Source: Bombyx mori | Lineage: Eukaryota > Arthropoda > Insecta > Lepidoptera > Bombycidae | Length of the DNA: 64,000 nucleotides | Direction: 5' to 3' | Assembly: GCF_030269925.1 (NCBI RefSeq) | Contig: NC_085112.1 | Span: forward strand, 16,245,501-16,309,500 | Shown here: in pieces, positions 1 to 11,384 of the stretch | Layout of the letters: each line of letters begins with the position of its first letter | How positions within the stretch are numbered: position 1 is the first letter of the stretch | Translations under genes and position numbers: made by a program | Notes under the pieces: model-generated | Told to the model about the DNA's origin: nothing | The model's input: the letters and a program-made list of their open reading frames with translations, nothing else | The model's database searches: none

Positions 1-805
1 TGATGTATATTGTCTCAATTAAATAATGATTACGCAAATCCCAATTTTTGTGGGTTTTTTTCATATTATCTTCGATATCTCGATGACTTTTGGAGTTTTT
101 TTTTTTCGTTAAGCCACTAATACATGTGGGCCAGAAGATTTAACTTGATTAAAATTGTCGTATTTCTAGTACTTATATACTAAATATGAATGTAAATATT
201 ATTTTACAGGGTTACGTAGAAAATATTGGCCATGTTTTTTAGCATCTACACAAGTGAATAATTACACTTTCATGATATGCCTGACACAAACATTAAAATG
301 TTAATATCCACAAAACTGAACGTCGCTGTAACTAAAGAGACTGACTCATTCCAATGCACTGATATAATCAGTGATTCTGAATCATAGCATTTGAATAGAC
401 ACAGCGTAAGGATTGAAATCGTGAATAAATCAATTGAGACGGAATTGCTTTTGTCTATCAAGATATTCGTAGTGGATTTATTATGAATTATCCACTGCCG
501 ACTATAATATTGATTTTTAGAAATAAGTTGATTGAAAACAAAGTTTTATGACATTCAGGCCTGTGAAACTAGAGATCTTTGTAAAGTGGCTGATAGACAT
601 AAAACTAATGCTTCTATGACTGAACCGGCCGTTGAAGAATATAATACGCCAGTCAAATGTGGACGTAGCATGGCAAATCTGAAAATAGTATGATAGCCTG
701 TATTGAATTTGCAACCTTTCCACAGCACACGACTGCGGCAGGAACCATAAGAAGCAATCTTGTCGCTAATACCATATTTTTCCAGACAACGGCTTATCAA
801 CAATA
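1..805. other. AT-rich non-coding DNA
   Basis: Only short, low-complexity ORFs without recognisable motifs occur here. No repeat family seen elsewhere in the window was identified. Confidence 0.4.
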
Positions 806-1085
806 CATCTATATATAAAAAATGAATTGTTATTCGTTAATCTCGCTAAAACTCGAGAACGGCTGGACCGATTTGCTAATTTTGGTCTTGAATTATTTGT
901 GGAAGTCCAGAGAAGGATAAATATGAAAATGCTCGGAATTATATAAAAACAAACAATTTTGTTTTTCCTTTGATGTGTCCTCCGTCGGACGGATTCATTT
1001 GTTTGTTTTAAGTTTATTTTATACAAAAGTTTAGGTCTTTTATTTCTCGATTGAGGTAGTACGCAGACTGCCGGGTCAGCTAGTT
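806..1085 (-). mobile_element. Short non-autonomous element with CTAGCTGACCCGGC terminus
   Basis: Read on the minus strand, this segment starts ACTAGCTGACCCGGCA and ends near an AT-rich TATATATAGATG tail. Just inside the tail is the motif CAGCCGTTCTCGAGTTTTAGC. The same start, a related 'CGGTC..GCCGTT' motif and a similar AT tail bound the longer segment at 3717-4833, so both belong to one dispersed group. It has no coding capacity. I believe such elements are common in Lepidoptera, but I cannot assign a class (Helitron-like or RTE-like) from sequence alone. Confidence 0.5.
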
Positions 1086-3265
1086 AATAAACAAAATGGT
1101 GTAATAGAATAGGCGACGCATACACTGTGAAGATGCTAACTAGCTTTATATTTTAATTGAGTTATATTTGTTACTTTTAAATAAAACGAAATGTTTATTT
1201 TGGTTTAACAGTTTATTGTTATTACTGAAATAATCTCTTGTGCCATATAAACAAAATTGTTACTTATACGTGTGCCCGTTTTATACTTTGTACTTCATTT
1301 GATTAAGTTGAAACAGTTATTGTTGGAACTTTATAAATAAAACAGTTTCAGACGTTGCTGGTTGCTGTACGCTACGCACGGCTGGTAGCGCTTGAATATT
1401 CTACCAAAATGTGTGTGTTACATACTATATTTCGTATTACGTTTCACTGAGCGATTCCTTGTTTTTCTCAACTAAAAGCTTAGCTTCTTTTTTTCAAAAT
1501 TGGATTTTCCTGTTGATGTGTCCGTTACAACTCTGAACCCACAACATTATAAAGTCACCCAGCAGCGCTAAACATACAATAAATTAATGACCCCCCGAAA
1601 TAAACTTTGTAACAACTGACATCAGCGAACGTCTTGGATGCTACACGCAAATGTTGTTGACGCCAGTGTAGATTGATCTCTCGTGCTACCAGAACTTTCA
1701 TTGTTTTGATAGTTCCGGAAATTGGGTCGTGTCTTTTGACATTTGTCAAATTTGTCATTTTGCGTAATGAAATTTCATGTGAGATCGAGGTCATGGTAGT
1801 TTGACTGGTTTGAACGTGTGACGAGAATTAACAAAGGCTTCTTCATTTATTTATTTTTTGTAAAACTGGTTTCAATCACAGCCAAGATTTTCCACGAATC
1901 ATGAAAGTGGCTAAATTAATTTTTACTGCTACTACGAGATAATGTGGATCATTTTAATGTTAATTAATGTTAAGCAGCTTTATTCAGTGAGCTATTCGAA
2001 TTCCACGTAAGGGTCTGTTTAACATTTATCCATTGGTAAAATGGCACGAATGTTGACGAAGAAACCAAAGTGAATTTAAAATCAAATGTAGAGCGCAACT
2101 CTATCTATTATGTCACATTTTCATCCAAGCCTATGAATTAGGAGGACGCGCTACTCTACTACAAAAAACAGGCAGGCATCCTCAGAAATGGATATAGGAA
2201 CTTACATATCACTTGGCCTACTTAGACGTGATGTCGAAGTTTCAATTGTGTTGGTTACACAAACTCTTCAAACTGGAAAGCATGTTTTTTGCGATTGAAA
2301 TAGCCTGGACTGTCTAACACCAACTAAGGTTAGAGCGGTGCTCTGGTACTATGCATATGCAAACAAAAATAGCAAATTTATTAACTAAAAATTAACTTGT
2401 ATTTTTTTCTCTATTTTTCTTTTATGGATGTAATAAACATGGATACGTATATATGTACGTGGTGCGGTATGGTTCTCGTGGTACGAATTTAATACTATAT
2501 AATCCATGGACATATACATACTTGTTTGTGTTATTACAAAACAAATGAGTAAGCGGCCAGCCGCGGACTATCGTATGATCGATCGAGAGTCGCGCCAAAA
2601 GTCGTCCAAGTGGTCCCAAACGAACACAACAGAGCTCTATTTAGAATAGTTGAGTTTAAATTTCCTTAACAGTTACGCAGACCTAAGTACATAGTGAAAG
2701 CACAACTTAGCGATAAGTTTCGGCTTGTTGTAACTTTATCAGTTCGTCGGGACTTGTTTGTTGCCTCGGAAAGTTTTGTTTTGGATTTTATTAATGTGTG
2801 TCGGTTAAATTTGTGAAATTTCGAAAGTTCACTTAAAGTTTGAATAGCGAGCCGCTTCATAAGTTTTGTTGATGACAAAAGTTGTAAATGAGCTTTTAGT
2901 CTTTTTTAGCCTCTATTGCATTGAAATAACTGTCGTCTTGCATAGCTTCTGTTATCTCATCTCGCCCATGCCTGACAGCTTGAAGACGGTGGCCAACTGG
3001 TTCGCCCTCGAGCGATAGATGTTTCGTCACAAACGAGAAAGTAAGCTAAGTTAATTAAGTAAGTAAGTTTTTCAAACAAAAGCCTTTACTAGTACCTAAC
3101 AAGCATTGTGCCTTAGGTATACATTGGTGTACCGATTTTCGTAAATTACGATGACCATTTATAATCAGTGGTCTGTGAAATTGTTTGCTTTCGATAGCAG
3201 TAATAATTAAAATAAAGGTTTCTTCAGATTACAATTGTAGCAGGACTTTCTTAAACATTATTACT
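1086..3265. other. Non-coding stretch
   Basis: AT-rich DNA without a supported gene. Apart from the repeat at 2078-2163, nothing recognisable was found. Confidence 0.4.
2078..2163 (-). repeat. Dispersed repeat, copy B (inverse of 5155-5256)
   Basis: On the minus strand this matches the segment at 5155-5256. Shared blocks are the CTCTACATTTGAT region, TAGAGTTGCGCTCTACATTT, and CCTAATTCATAGG, with small indels between them. The family is unknown. Confidence 0.5.
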
Positions 3266-3270
3266 ATCTA

Positions 3271-3705
3271 CCTCTCATATCATGGATCGTTTGGAACCTC
3301 TGGGTTTGCGGAGGGACTTCGGTTCCCTCTGTATTTTGTACCGTATGTTCCATGGGGAGTGCTCTGAGGAATTGTTCGAGATGATTCCCTCATCTCTTTT
3401 TTATCATCGCACTTCCCGCCATCGGAGCAGAGTTCATCCATATCATCTGGAGCCGCTGCGTTCATCGACAGTGCGTTTCCAGAGGCCTTTTTTGCCACGT
3501 ACCATCCGGCTATGGAATGAGCTCCCCTCCACGGTGCTTCCCGAGCGCTATGACATGTTCTTCTTTAAAATAAGCTTGTGGAGAGTATTAAGCGGTAGGC
3601 AGCGGCTTGGCTCTGCCCCTGGCATTGCTGAAGTCCATGGGCGACGGTAACCACTCACTATCGGGTGGGCCGTATGCTGGTTTGTCTACAAAGGCAATAA
3701 AAAAA
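3271..3705 (+). mobile_element. LINE 3' end (family A) with ORF2 C-terminus
   Basis: An open frame (3282-3650) encodes the C-terminal tail of a non-LTR retrotransposon ORF2. Diagnostic is the F-L-P-R-T-I-R-L-W-N-E-L-P-S-T-V stretch, followed by an ERYDMFF region. A short 3' UTR ends in GGCAATAAAAAAA at about 3704. The element is 5'-truncated and lacks the endonuclease and RT domains. Related 3' ends lie at 5378, 23473, 46068 (minus), 47574, 62672 and 63630. I read the clade as CR1/Jockey-like but cannot fix it. Neither target duplication nor intact ORF is evident. Confidence 0.75.
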
Positions 3706-3716
3706 TTTATAATATA

Positions 3717-4833
3717 CTAGCTGACCCGGCAAACGTTGTGTTGCCTTAAATAAGATTTCTAGGGAAATTCTACTGTAGAAACCTCATTTAACCACATAAT
3801 ACCTCATTATAAACAAAAAAAAATATCCAAAAAATTTAAATAAAAAATAAATGTTTGGGGTGGACAACCCTTTTCACTTAGGGGTATGAAAAATAGATAG
3901 TAGCCGATTCTCAGACCTACTGAACATACTATTGATACACAAATAAAACCAAAAAAACATGGCTGAAAAATGTATAGTATTGTATAGCTCTCAAATTATA
4001 TATTAAGTGTATATGTCTATGATGTATAGTGAGTAAGTAAGACAGGAGACCGGCTTCGTCCTCATCCTACTACGTGATGTTTGCTGGATGAGTGGTGACA
4101 CCTGGCGGGGATAACTGATCAATTGATAGTTGATCAGTAGTCGACCGGCGAGGGCGGGAGATCAAATTCAATTTTAAAAAAATCATAATTAAAGGAACTT
4201 GAAATTATAAACTCTGAATAAGGATTTATCGTACTACAATTATAAAATTTGATTGCCATCTTGCAACCTTATTGCAGATCTGTGCATAGAAAAAAATATA
4301 TTAATCGGGGTGGAAAAATAGGGGTTGATCATATAAGAGTGAAAATTGAGAGTAATATGATTTTTTTTTATTTTAAGTCATAACAAAATAAAATAAAAAA
4401 CTTGCCAAAAAAATTAAAGTTTATAATTAACAAATAAAAAATAGGGGTTGATCATAGAGGGGTGAAAATTTCAGAGTAATATGAATTTTTTTATTCTACG
4501 TCATGACAAAATAAAAACAAAATTCTCGCAAAAAAATTTAAAATTTTTAATTAGCAAATAAAAAATAAGGGTTGATCGTAGAGGGGTGAAAATTTAGGGT
4601 TGTATGTATTTTTATATGCTGTATCATAAAAAATAGAAATTAAAAATTTTGTCTAAAAAATAAAAAAAGAAATTTAAGGGTGGACTACCCCTAACATTTA
4701 GGGGGATGAAAAATAGATGTTGGCCGATTCTCATAGATACCGCATAAGCACAAAAAATTTCATCAAAATCGGTCAAGCCGTTTCGGAGGAGTATGGCAAC
4801 GAAAACTGTGACACGAGAATTTTATATATTAGA
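3717..4833 (+). mobile_element. 1.1-kb non-autonomous element with internal tandem repeats
   Basis: Starts ACTAGCTGACCCGGCAAACG directly after the A tail of the preceding LINE and ends near TTTTATATATTAGAT. Just before the end is AAAATCGGTCAAGCCGTTTC. It has no ORF. The interior holds two near-identical 'GGGGATGAAAAATAGATG..GGCCGATTCTCA' blocks (about 3880 and 4700), an inverted repeat (4114-4122 with 4130-4138) and three tandem units. Terminal similarity to 806-1085 defines one group; the class is uncertain. Confidence 0.5.
4311..4690 (+). repeat. Three tandem units of about 123-124 bp
   Basis: Units begin at the GGGGTTGATCATA motif, or its variant, near 4321, 4444 and 4568, giving periods of 123 and 124 bases. 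Each continues with a GTGAAAATT block, a TAATATGA/TTTTTTA block and an A-rich 'CAAAAAAATT' stretch. The units have diverged, so the duplication is old. They lie inside the 3717-4833 element. Confidence 0.65.
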
Positions 4834-5154
4834 TATCTTAAAATGTGAGGAAATTTGTATTTTAACGTGCATAATACCATGTTTAGTTTAGTAGTCGTAA
4901 TCATTGTTTAAAATAACACTTTAATAACGAACAAAGAGAACATTAAATAGGTGAATTCCTCAAATCACGCCGCTTATTCAAATCTATTCCCAGACAACTC
5001 ATTGTGGTTCCGTATATGGTGGAAGACCATTAAAACGGTTCTTTAAAACAATAGTTGTAGAGCTCACGACTTCAAAGATACTGTCATATTACAAGATTTA
5101 CGGGCAAAGGGCTTTTGTTTTGTTAGAATACGTTACCTTTAGTAAATCAAATCA

Positions 5155-5256
5155 GGGCTTGTGGCAGAGTGGCGCGTGCTCCTAATTCATAGGGACGGAT
5201 AATCTGACAAATCAAAAAGTGACATAAATAGAGTTGCGCTCTACATTTGATTTGAT
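5155..5256 (+). repeat. Dispersed repeat, copy A, with A-box-like start
   Basis: Matches 2078-2163 in inverse orientation. It begins with TGGCAGAGTGG, which fits the RNA polymerase III A-box pattern, but no B box is visible. The flanks AATCAAATCA (about 5144) and TGATTTGATT (about 5247) are inverted copies of one another. It could be the head of an unrecognised tRNA-derived SINE. Confidence 0.4.
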
Positions 5257-5377
5257 TTTTTTATAAAGGCACGTTTGTAGTAGAAATGTCGGCTTAATGA
5301 GGAAATTCCAAGGAAACAGCAATGAAATTAGATAATGAGTAACATTTTAATTTATATTTAGAAACAGATACGCTCCT

Positions 5378-5545
5378 CAAGAAGTTTTCCGATCACTGTG
5401 ACATTTATTTCTTTCAACAAGGAAAGTTTTTGCAGTAAGTAGTGGCTTAGTTTTACCCCTAACTTTGCTGATGTCCATGAGCGCCGGTGACTATTTACCA
5501 TCAGGTGGGTCGTATGGTCAATTACCTATGATGGAGATAAAAAAG
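5378..5545 (+). mobile_element. LINE 3' end (family A), degraded
   Basis: Resembles the last 160 bases of the copy at 3271: a decayed 'TGTGACATTT.TTTCTTCAA' region, then CTGATGTCCATGAGCGCCGG and CATCAGGTGGGTCGTATGG, ending in an A-rich run near 5545. It carries no open frame. Confidence 0.65.
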
Positions 5546-5889
5546 CTTATCTGTGTGGACTTACAGTCTGACAAACAGCCTTATGACCGGTACAATTAAG
5601 AATGAAAATGTGAGCTTTAAAGCTATTTTCGAAGAGCTAAAATCGTTAACGCCACCTTCAATTAAAGCCCCCCCGTTCGAGCTTAAAGAGCCTGCAAGTA
5701 CTGCTTGTTGGCCCTCATTGCGTATTCTGGTCGAGTCTAGATATGTAATTGCTTTTCGTTCTGTCCTCAACATATTAAACCGACGTTTTGAAATGCTAAT
5801 AGCTTAGCAAATATAACACATGCTGTCAATGCACGTAATCATCGATTAAAAGTTGCGTTATGGCAGCTTTTTACGGACCTCATATGTGC

Positions 5890-6220
5890 GTGTGGACTTG
5901 AGACAAGATGCTCCATTGTGGTTCGAACCTGGGGCGTGTAACTAATAAGTGGTCGTTAATTAGTTTCACCAAGTGGAGAAGACCTCAAGGAAAAAGGAAG
6001 AGAGAAAGGTTCTCCACACGCTGTGAGGACGAAATAAAAAAGGAGCTGGCCCAGAGTGGTGACAATTAGTACAGGGTAGACAGAAGTGGTCATCATTGGA
6101 GAAGGCCTTTACCCAACCTGGGGACCCTGCTAGTAATTAAACATAATGTTATAGTATCAATAAATTGAGCAAATTTAAGAAGCAATGTAGCAGGATCAAA
6201 TAAAGGCTTTTTTATTTTAT
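5890..6220 (+). mobile_element. LINE ORF2 C-terminal relic with AAATAAAGGC tail
   Basis: From about 5969 the frame reads F-T-K-W-R-R-P-Q-G-K-R-K-R-E-R-F, then T-R-C-E-D-E-I. After one stop it continues W-R-R-P-L-P-N-L-G-T-L. This matches the usual end of RTE- or Jockey-type ORF2 proteins (basic GRP.TRW.D block, then a W-rich end). The tail is ATCAAATAAAGGC followed by TTTTATTTTA repeats. It is a dead fragment with at least one in-frame stop. Confidence 0.6.
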
Positions 6221-6672
6221 TTTATTATTTAATTAGTTTCACGATCAAGAGATACAAGCACGGAGCAATGAAATTAAAACTCCAAATTATAACGTAGTGG
6301 GCATCTTGTGAGACTGCACGAATCAATGTAGTATAACTCTTTTGTCTGCTACTGCTGCAAATCAAATAGTTCATCTCCGTAATAACGAAAACCATTACTT
6401 AGAGATATATTATGAACATTAATATGGGGTCATCTGCGTGAATCTTGGCTCAGGTGATGAGGGCTTTAGGTACGTTACCGGGATAACCATGTCTAATTTC
6501 ACACACAGCAATTTATTTTGCAAATACTTTTATGAATGATCAGAAGGAGAAGAGCAACAAACACAAGCACAGGTAGATAGTTCAGAGCAAAAGGTAAGAG
6601 GAAGTGTAGGCATAAAATAAGCTGTAAGCTATTTACATTAAATATTAAAAAAGAATTTAATTGATCGACATG

Positions 6673-7500
6673 GGCAAATTCAAATTCAAATTCAAAATCA
6701 TTTATTTCAACTTAGATGTCAGTATGACACACTTGTTGAATGTCAAAATACAAATAACAATGTTAACTCTACCACCGGTTCCAAAAAAAGCCACAGTCCT
6801 GAGAAGAACCGGCGAAACAAACTCAGCGGGCTTTTTGTTTTTTCTCAAATATTTTCTTTTTTTTAAATAAATAAAAATATTTACAATAAAAGAAAAATAG
6901 CTGGGAAGAGAGAGAGAGAGAGAATAAAAGAAAAAACAAGTCAAAAAATACAATTAAAAAATATATAATAATAATGAAAAATGAAAAGGCCAGGAGCGAG
7001 TGCCTCATTCCCACGTAGTGCCATCTAGTAAATAATCCTTAACTTTATAATATGCCTTGTTGCACAAACGTTCCTTAACAGTTTTCTTAAATCTATGAAC
7101 AGGTAGTAATTGAACGTTTAGTGGGATCTTGTTGAATAGCTGTACACCCAGCCCCCTAAAAGAGTTGCTTATTTTCTTAATTCGAGCCGCCGGCAACGCA
7201 AGCCTATGTTTGTTCCTAGTGTTCACATTGTGCAAATCGCAGACTCTGGGGAATTCTTCAATGTTTTTACGCACGTGCAATAAATTTTCAAAAATGTATT
7301 GGGACGCTAAAGTTAGAATTTTGATTTCCTTAAACTTGTCCCTCAAGAATTCCCTCGGGTGCATATTATAAATAGCACGAACAGCCCTCTTCTGCAGGAT
7401 GAAAATCGTTTCGACATCGGCAGCATTGCCCCATAGCAAAATGCCATAGGACATAACACTATGTGCACTATGGTAATGTGATATGAGCTTCGCGGTCAGA
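6673..7500 (-). mobile_element. LINE 3' end (family B) with 149-residue ORF2 C-terminus
   Basis: On the minus strand the frame entering at about 7500 and ending at 7005 encodes the end of a LINE ORF2: a Y-G-I-L-L-W-G-N core, I-F-I-L-Q-K-R-A-V-R-A-I, then F-N-K-I-P and a Y-Y-K-V-K-D-Y-L end. This is typical of CR1/Jockey-like ORF2 carboxy ends. The 3' UTR runs leftwards through a (GA)n tract at 6908-6922 and ends in tandem TTTGAAT units near 6675, a microsatellite-like tail. An in-frame TAG upstream of about 7505 suggests 5' truncation there. The frame is unusually clean, so the copy is fairly young. Confidence 0.75.
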
Positions 7501-7509
7501 GATCTATGG

Positions 7510-10112
7510 ACGACCTACCTACAATTAACAATAATCAATTCCAAATTAACCTCTGAGACTATAACTCGAAGGGTGTTGCCGCTTTACTAAATATTCCTTT
7601 AAAAAACTGGAACACGCTCTACCTCATCTAGAAAGACTGAATCCGTAAAGGTGTAAGGGAATCGAACTACATGAGTGATCAAACATAAAAATAAATTGTA
7701 ATCTGGTAATCAATAGTTAGTTAATGCCCGATAAAGACATCAAAATTTACGCGCTCCGAATTTTCGAACTATCATCGATCCCTTATTACGTATGCCGATT
7801 GAAACGAGACGTCTAATTGCTTTCGGTTCGCCCCCCGGCATACTAATGTGAGGGTGTGACTTCGGATGTTGTTTTCTAAATGCGGTCCGGTAATTACTCC
7901 GGTTTTCAACGCTTTAAAATTGATTGTTATTTTTTTTTGTAGGCGTTATAAAACTACTACTTTAAAATGAAGAAAATTGTACGGATACTTTTAAAGTCTT
8001 ACAACTTTTGTAGATAAATATGCGAGCTCACAGCCTATTTGACGTAGTTAACGAGGCTCGTACATATTATTTTGCTCGTACACATTATATGTCAAAGCAA
8101 GTCTAAGGTTAATTAATTAACTATCTCTTTGTCTATAAATAACATTTCATAAGTTAATTAACGTGCGATAAAAATATGATAATAATATGAAAACACACGT
8201 ACAGGATGTTACTAATCAATTAATAAATCTCATTAATAATTCGTGAAGTTTTGCTAGATTTATTGTAAACTGACGACGGTAGTTATTGTGCTAATTTGGT
8301 ACGCAAAAGTTAACCTTTGCACAACAAAACGGAAAAAGAGACCGCAATGCGGAATCAAAGAAATTTCAGCTTACGATTTACGTGGTCGTTCGCAGTCATT
8401 CTCGAAATCCAATACAGCGAGTGGGTGACCAAACGACAAGTAGCCAAGTGTTAGAGCTGTACAGATTTACGCTCGCCACCCTACTTGTGAAAGTTCCGCA
8501 GGAATCTGTGACGTAAACAAACAGGGTGACTTCGCGTTTAGGAAGTTTTTTAATAATTTTTGTTTCGAAGAAATTCGTTTCACTTTTGGCACACAATATG
8601 TCCGTAGCTTATGACGGCGTCCTATTAAAACTTTCATAGTTGTTGGGTTTGGCATCTGTAATGGATTTTTTCGTGATTTAGTGATTCGTGACAATTTAGA
8701 TAAAACCTGACAACTTGATTGTTGTCGATCATGTTGTGGGAAGTCACGAAAATGATAGCGATATTATCTCCGTAATATAATCCTATTATATATTTTTTTA
8801 ACTAAATATACAAAAGTAGCCGCATCTGTTACCGACAGATGGCGTTGTTTCTTGAATTTCATGTTCAATTTCGTATTCATTCACATTGATAATATTCTGT
8901 ATCGATAAACAAATTAGCAGTTCTCATTATGAACAGTGAATCCAATAACATGTCATACCATAAGACTTGGAATATTTTAATTAAAACATTAGCCGATACA
9001 CCACGGATTTATTTCCATTACAAACAGCTTATGTTACGTGATTATAGATATTTATGGGGGGAATATGCATGTTTTAGACAGAGTATCACGATGATAATGC
9101 TACCACATGCATAAATTGAGATAGCTCTTCAGCACATAACGCATCATATTGCTGTGTGAATTTAGGAGAATTATATTGGTTAAATATGTTGGCTCTCAAA
9201 ATACCAAATAACAATAAATTCTAAAATTACTAAATATGGCGGGCTTGCTATGAAAAGCGGGTAAAAGTTTTTAGTTATGCATGATTATTTAAGTAGCAAT
9301 TTGTCTTTAGGTTTTGGATATTGACTTAAAAGATATCTTCCAAAAAAAGTCTATTTCATATTCGTTTATATCTTACTATGTTCAACAATCTTAAAATAAT
9401 AGGGGACCTGTAAATAAAATGTAAATGTTATTTCTCCTTTTTCTTCCTGCTTTTGATGTTGGCAAGATTCGAAACAAATTCACGGGCTTCATTGGCAAAG
9501 GGTCTTGTATGATCCAGGTGTTAAATGGTTATTCTTCATTCATTGTCACCCTACATCTGACGCGGTATCGCGTGGATATTTCACTTTCGTTCCGATACGA
9601 GGCTATTTACATTTTCGACCAATATTTACGAGTATTTTGGCTTTCATGCCGCCCTCGCAAGGTCGACGTCATTTCCACCATTGTAATTGAATATTTAGAG
9701 GTCCATTATTATGCTTTTTCTTAGTTTTGAAGTTGGCGACTCGATACGATTCGCCTAAAACCGATCGAAATAAATCTGAGATGTGAAATTCGAATAATTC
9801 TAATCCAAGCCTCCTTAGATTTCCCCTGACATTATACCATAATCATTAACCGGAACTTCCGGCGAACTTCTGAACTTTCCGCGAGCTTACTTAATAATTT
9901 AAAATATTGTACCGGATTAAATTAAAAATATTCTGTCAGAGCAAGGAGCGGGACTTAGGGCTGGTTTACATAAAAATAAATTGTGTTTCATTCTCAATGA
10001 AGTAACGGTAGCCTACGTGCTTAATGTTACATGAAACGATGTCCGTAGCAACTATAAAGTCCCGCTCAAACTGAAACTCTACGTATACTCTTGGTTGTAT
10101 TGAAGTAACGAC
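7510..10112. other. Non-coding stretch
   Basis: No supported gene. A perfect 7-bp hairpin (CATCTGT / ACAGATG) stands at 8823-8841 next to GGCG. The ORFs here are short and have no motif. Confidence 0.4.
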
Positions 10113-10115
10113 TAG

Positions 10116-10370
10116 TTTTTACTGGTGGTAGGACCTCTTGTGAGTCCGTGCGGGTAGGTACCACCGCCCCGCCTATTTCTGCCGTGAAGCAGTAACGCGT
10201 TTCGGTTTGAAGGGTGGGGCAGTCGTTGTAACTATACTTGAGACCTTAGAACTTATATCTCAAGGTGGGTGGCGCATTTACGTCGAAAATGTCTATGGGC
10301 TCCAGTAACCACTTAACACCAGGTGGGCTGTGAGCTCGTCCAACAACCTAGCAATAAAAAAATAAAAAAA
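10116..10370 (+). mobile_element. Bm1-type SINE, 3' portion
   Basis: Begins TTTTTACTGGTGGTAGGACC and carries the whole distal consensus: GTGAGTCCG, TATTTCTGCCGTGAAGCAGT, GGTTTGAAGGGTGGGGCAG, ATCTCAAGGTGGGTGGCGC, GGCTCCAGTAACCACTTAAC and a CAATAAAAA end. The tRNA-like head is missing. Confidence 0.8.
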
Positions 10371-10980
10371 TAGTCACGCTACAATCGGGATATAACAAAT
10401 TTGAATTGTGGGTAGTAGTACCGTTAAGTTTGTGATGTCAACTTATATTGACAATTTTAATAATTGTTCAAGTTAATAATGTCCATTATAGTACTGATTT
10501 CCAGACATTTTTTCATCTGATTACATACAATAGCACCGTCTAAACGCGCCCTACACTTCATTTGACAAAGTAGAAAAGTTTAAAATTAAATTTATGCAAC
10601 TCTTGGGAGACGGATGACACGCACGTCTCCCCACTCAAGGTACTCCCTGATTTCTCTTAACAGTACTCTTTTATTGGTTTGTTCTGATATATTATGTTTG
10701 ACATTGTTTACTGTCCTTATTGTAGTATTAAGCTCACGAAGCTTAATGTTTCTGATGCGGTGCTGGGTTCTGGTCTATCTCGGAGATGATGTTAACTAAC
10801 AATTTGATCTGTGAGCTCTTGGAATCGCCCAAAGGCTAGCAGAATACGTCTCCTAGCTTAGCTATACTTAGATATGGCTATTCATCGTGTAAAGATAGAA
10901 ACGCACTGTTCCAAATTATTCACTGCCATAGTGACCACAACGCAACATGCAAGGAAAGTAATAATAAGTAAAGAAGTTAT

Positions 10981-11384
10981 TATTGGTGATAAGACCTCTT
11001 GTGAGTCCGCGCGGGTAGGTGCCACCACCTTGCCTATTTCTGCCGTGAAGCAGTAATACGTTTCGGTTTGAAGGATGGGGCAGCCGTTGTAAGTATACTG
11101 AGATTTTATAAATTTTATCTCAAGATGGATGGCGCATTTACGTTGTAGATGTCTATGGGCTCCAGTAACCATTTAACACCAGGTGGGCTGTGAGCTCGTC
11201 CACCCATCTAAGCAATAAAAAAAATAGATAAGGTCACAGTACTGAGATTTTATAAATTTTATCTCAAGATGGATGGCGCATTTACGTTGTAGATGTCTAT
11301 GGGCTCCAGTAACCATTTAACACCAGGTGGGCTGTGAGCTCGTCCACCCATCTAAGCAATAAAAAAAATAGATAAGGTCACAGT
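10981..11384 (+). mobile_element. Bm1-type SINE with duplicated 3' half
   Basis: A head-less Bm1 copy (10981-11224) followed by a second copy of its 3' half. It begins TATTGGTGATAAGACCTC, a variant of the usual ACTGGTGGTAGGACC start. The A8 run, the flank TAGATAAGGTCACAGT and the SINE's distal half are all repeated once. Confidence 0.8.
11097..11384 (+). repeat. Exact tandem duplication, two units of 144 bp
   Basis: Unit 1 is 11097-11240 and unit 2 is 11241-11384. Compared base by base they are identical, including the A8 run and 16 bases of unique flank. The duplication is therefore recent, or an assembly error. Confidence 0.9.

Noticed and set aside
3280..3498. Minus-strand ORF opposite the LINE reading frame
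   Set aside because: The plus frame carries the conserved ORF2 motif; the opposite one is a by-product of codon composition.
4311..4690. CRISPR-like or satellite array
   Set aside because: Three diverged contiguous units with no spacers, in a eukaryotic transposon; not a CRISPR and too short for a satellite.
10882..11172. 96-residue ORF containing HYCFTAEIG, which recurs at 50914, 54180 and 60480
   Set aside because: It is simply the Bm1 distal region read on one strand; the recurrence reflects the SINE, not a protein family.
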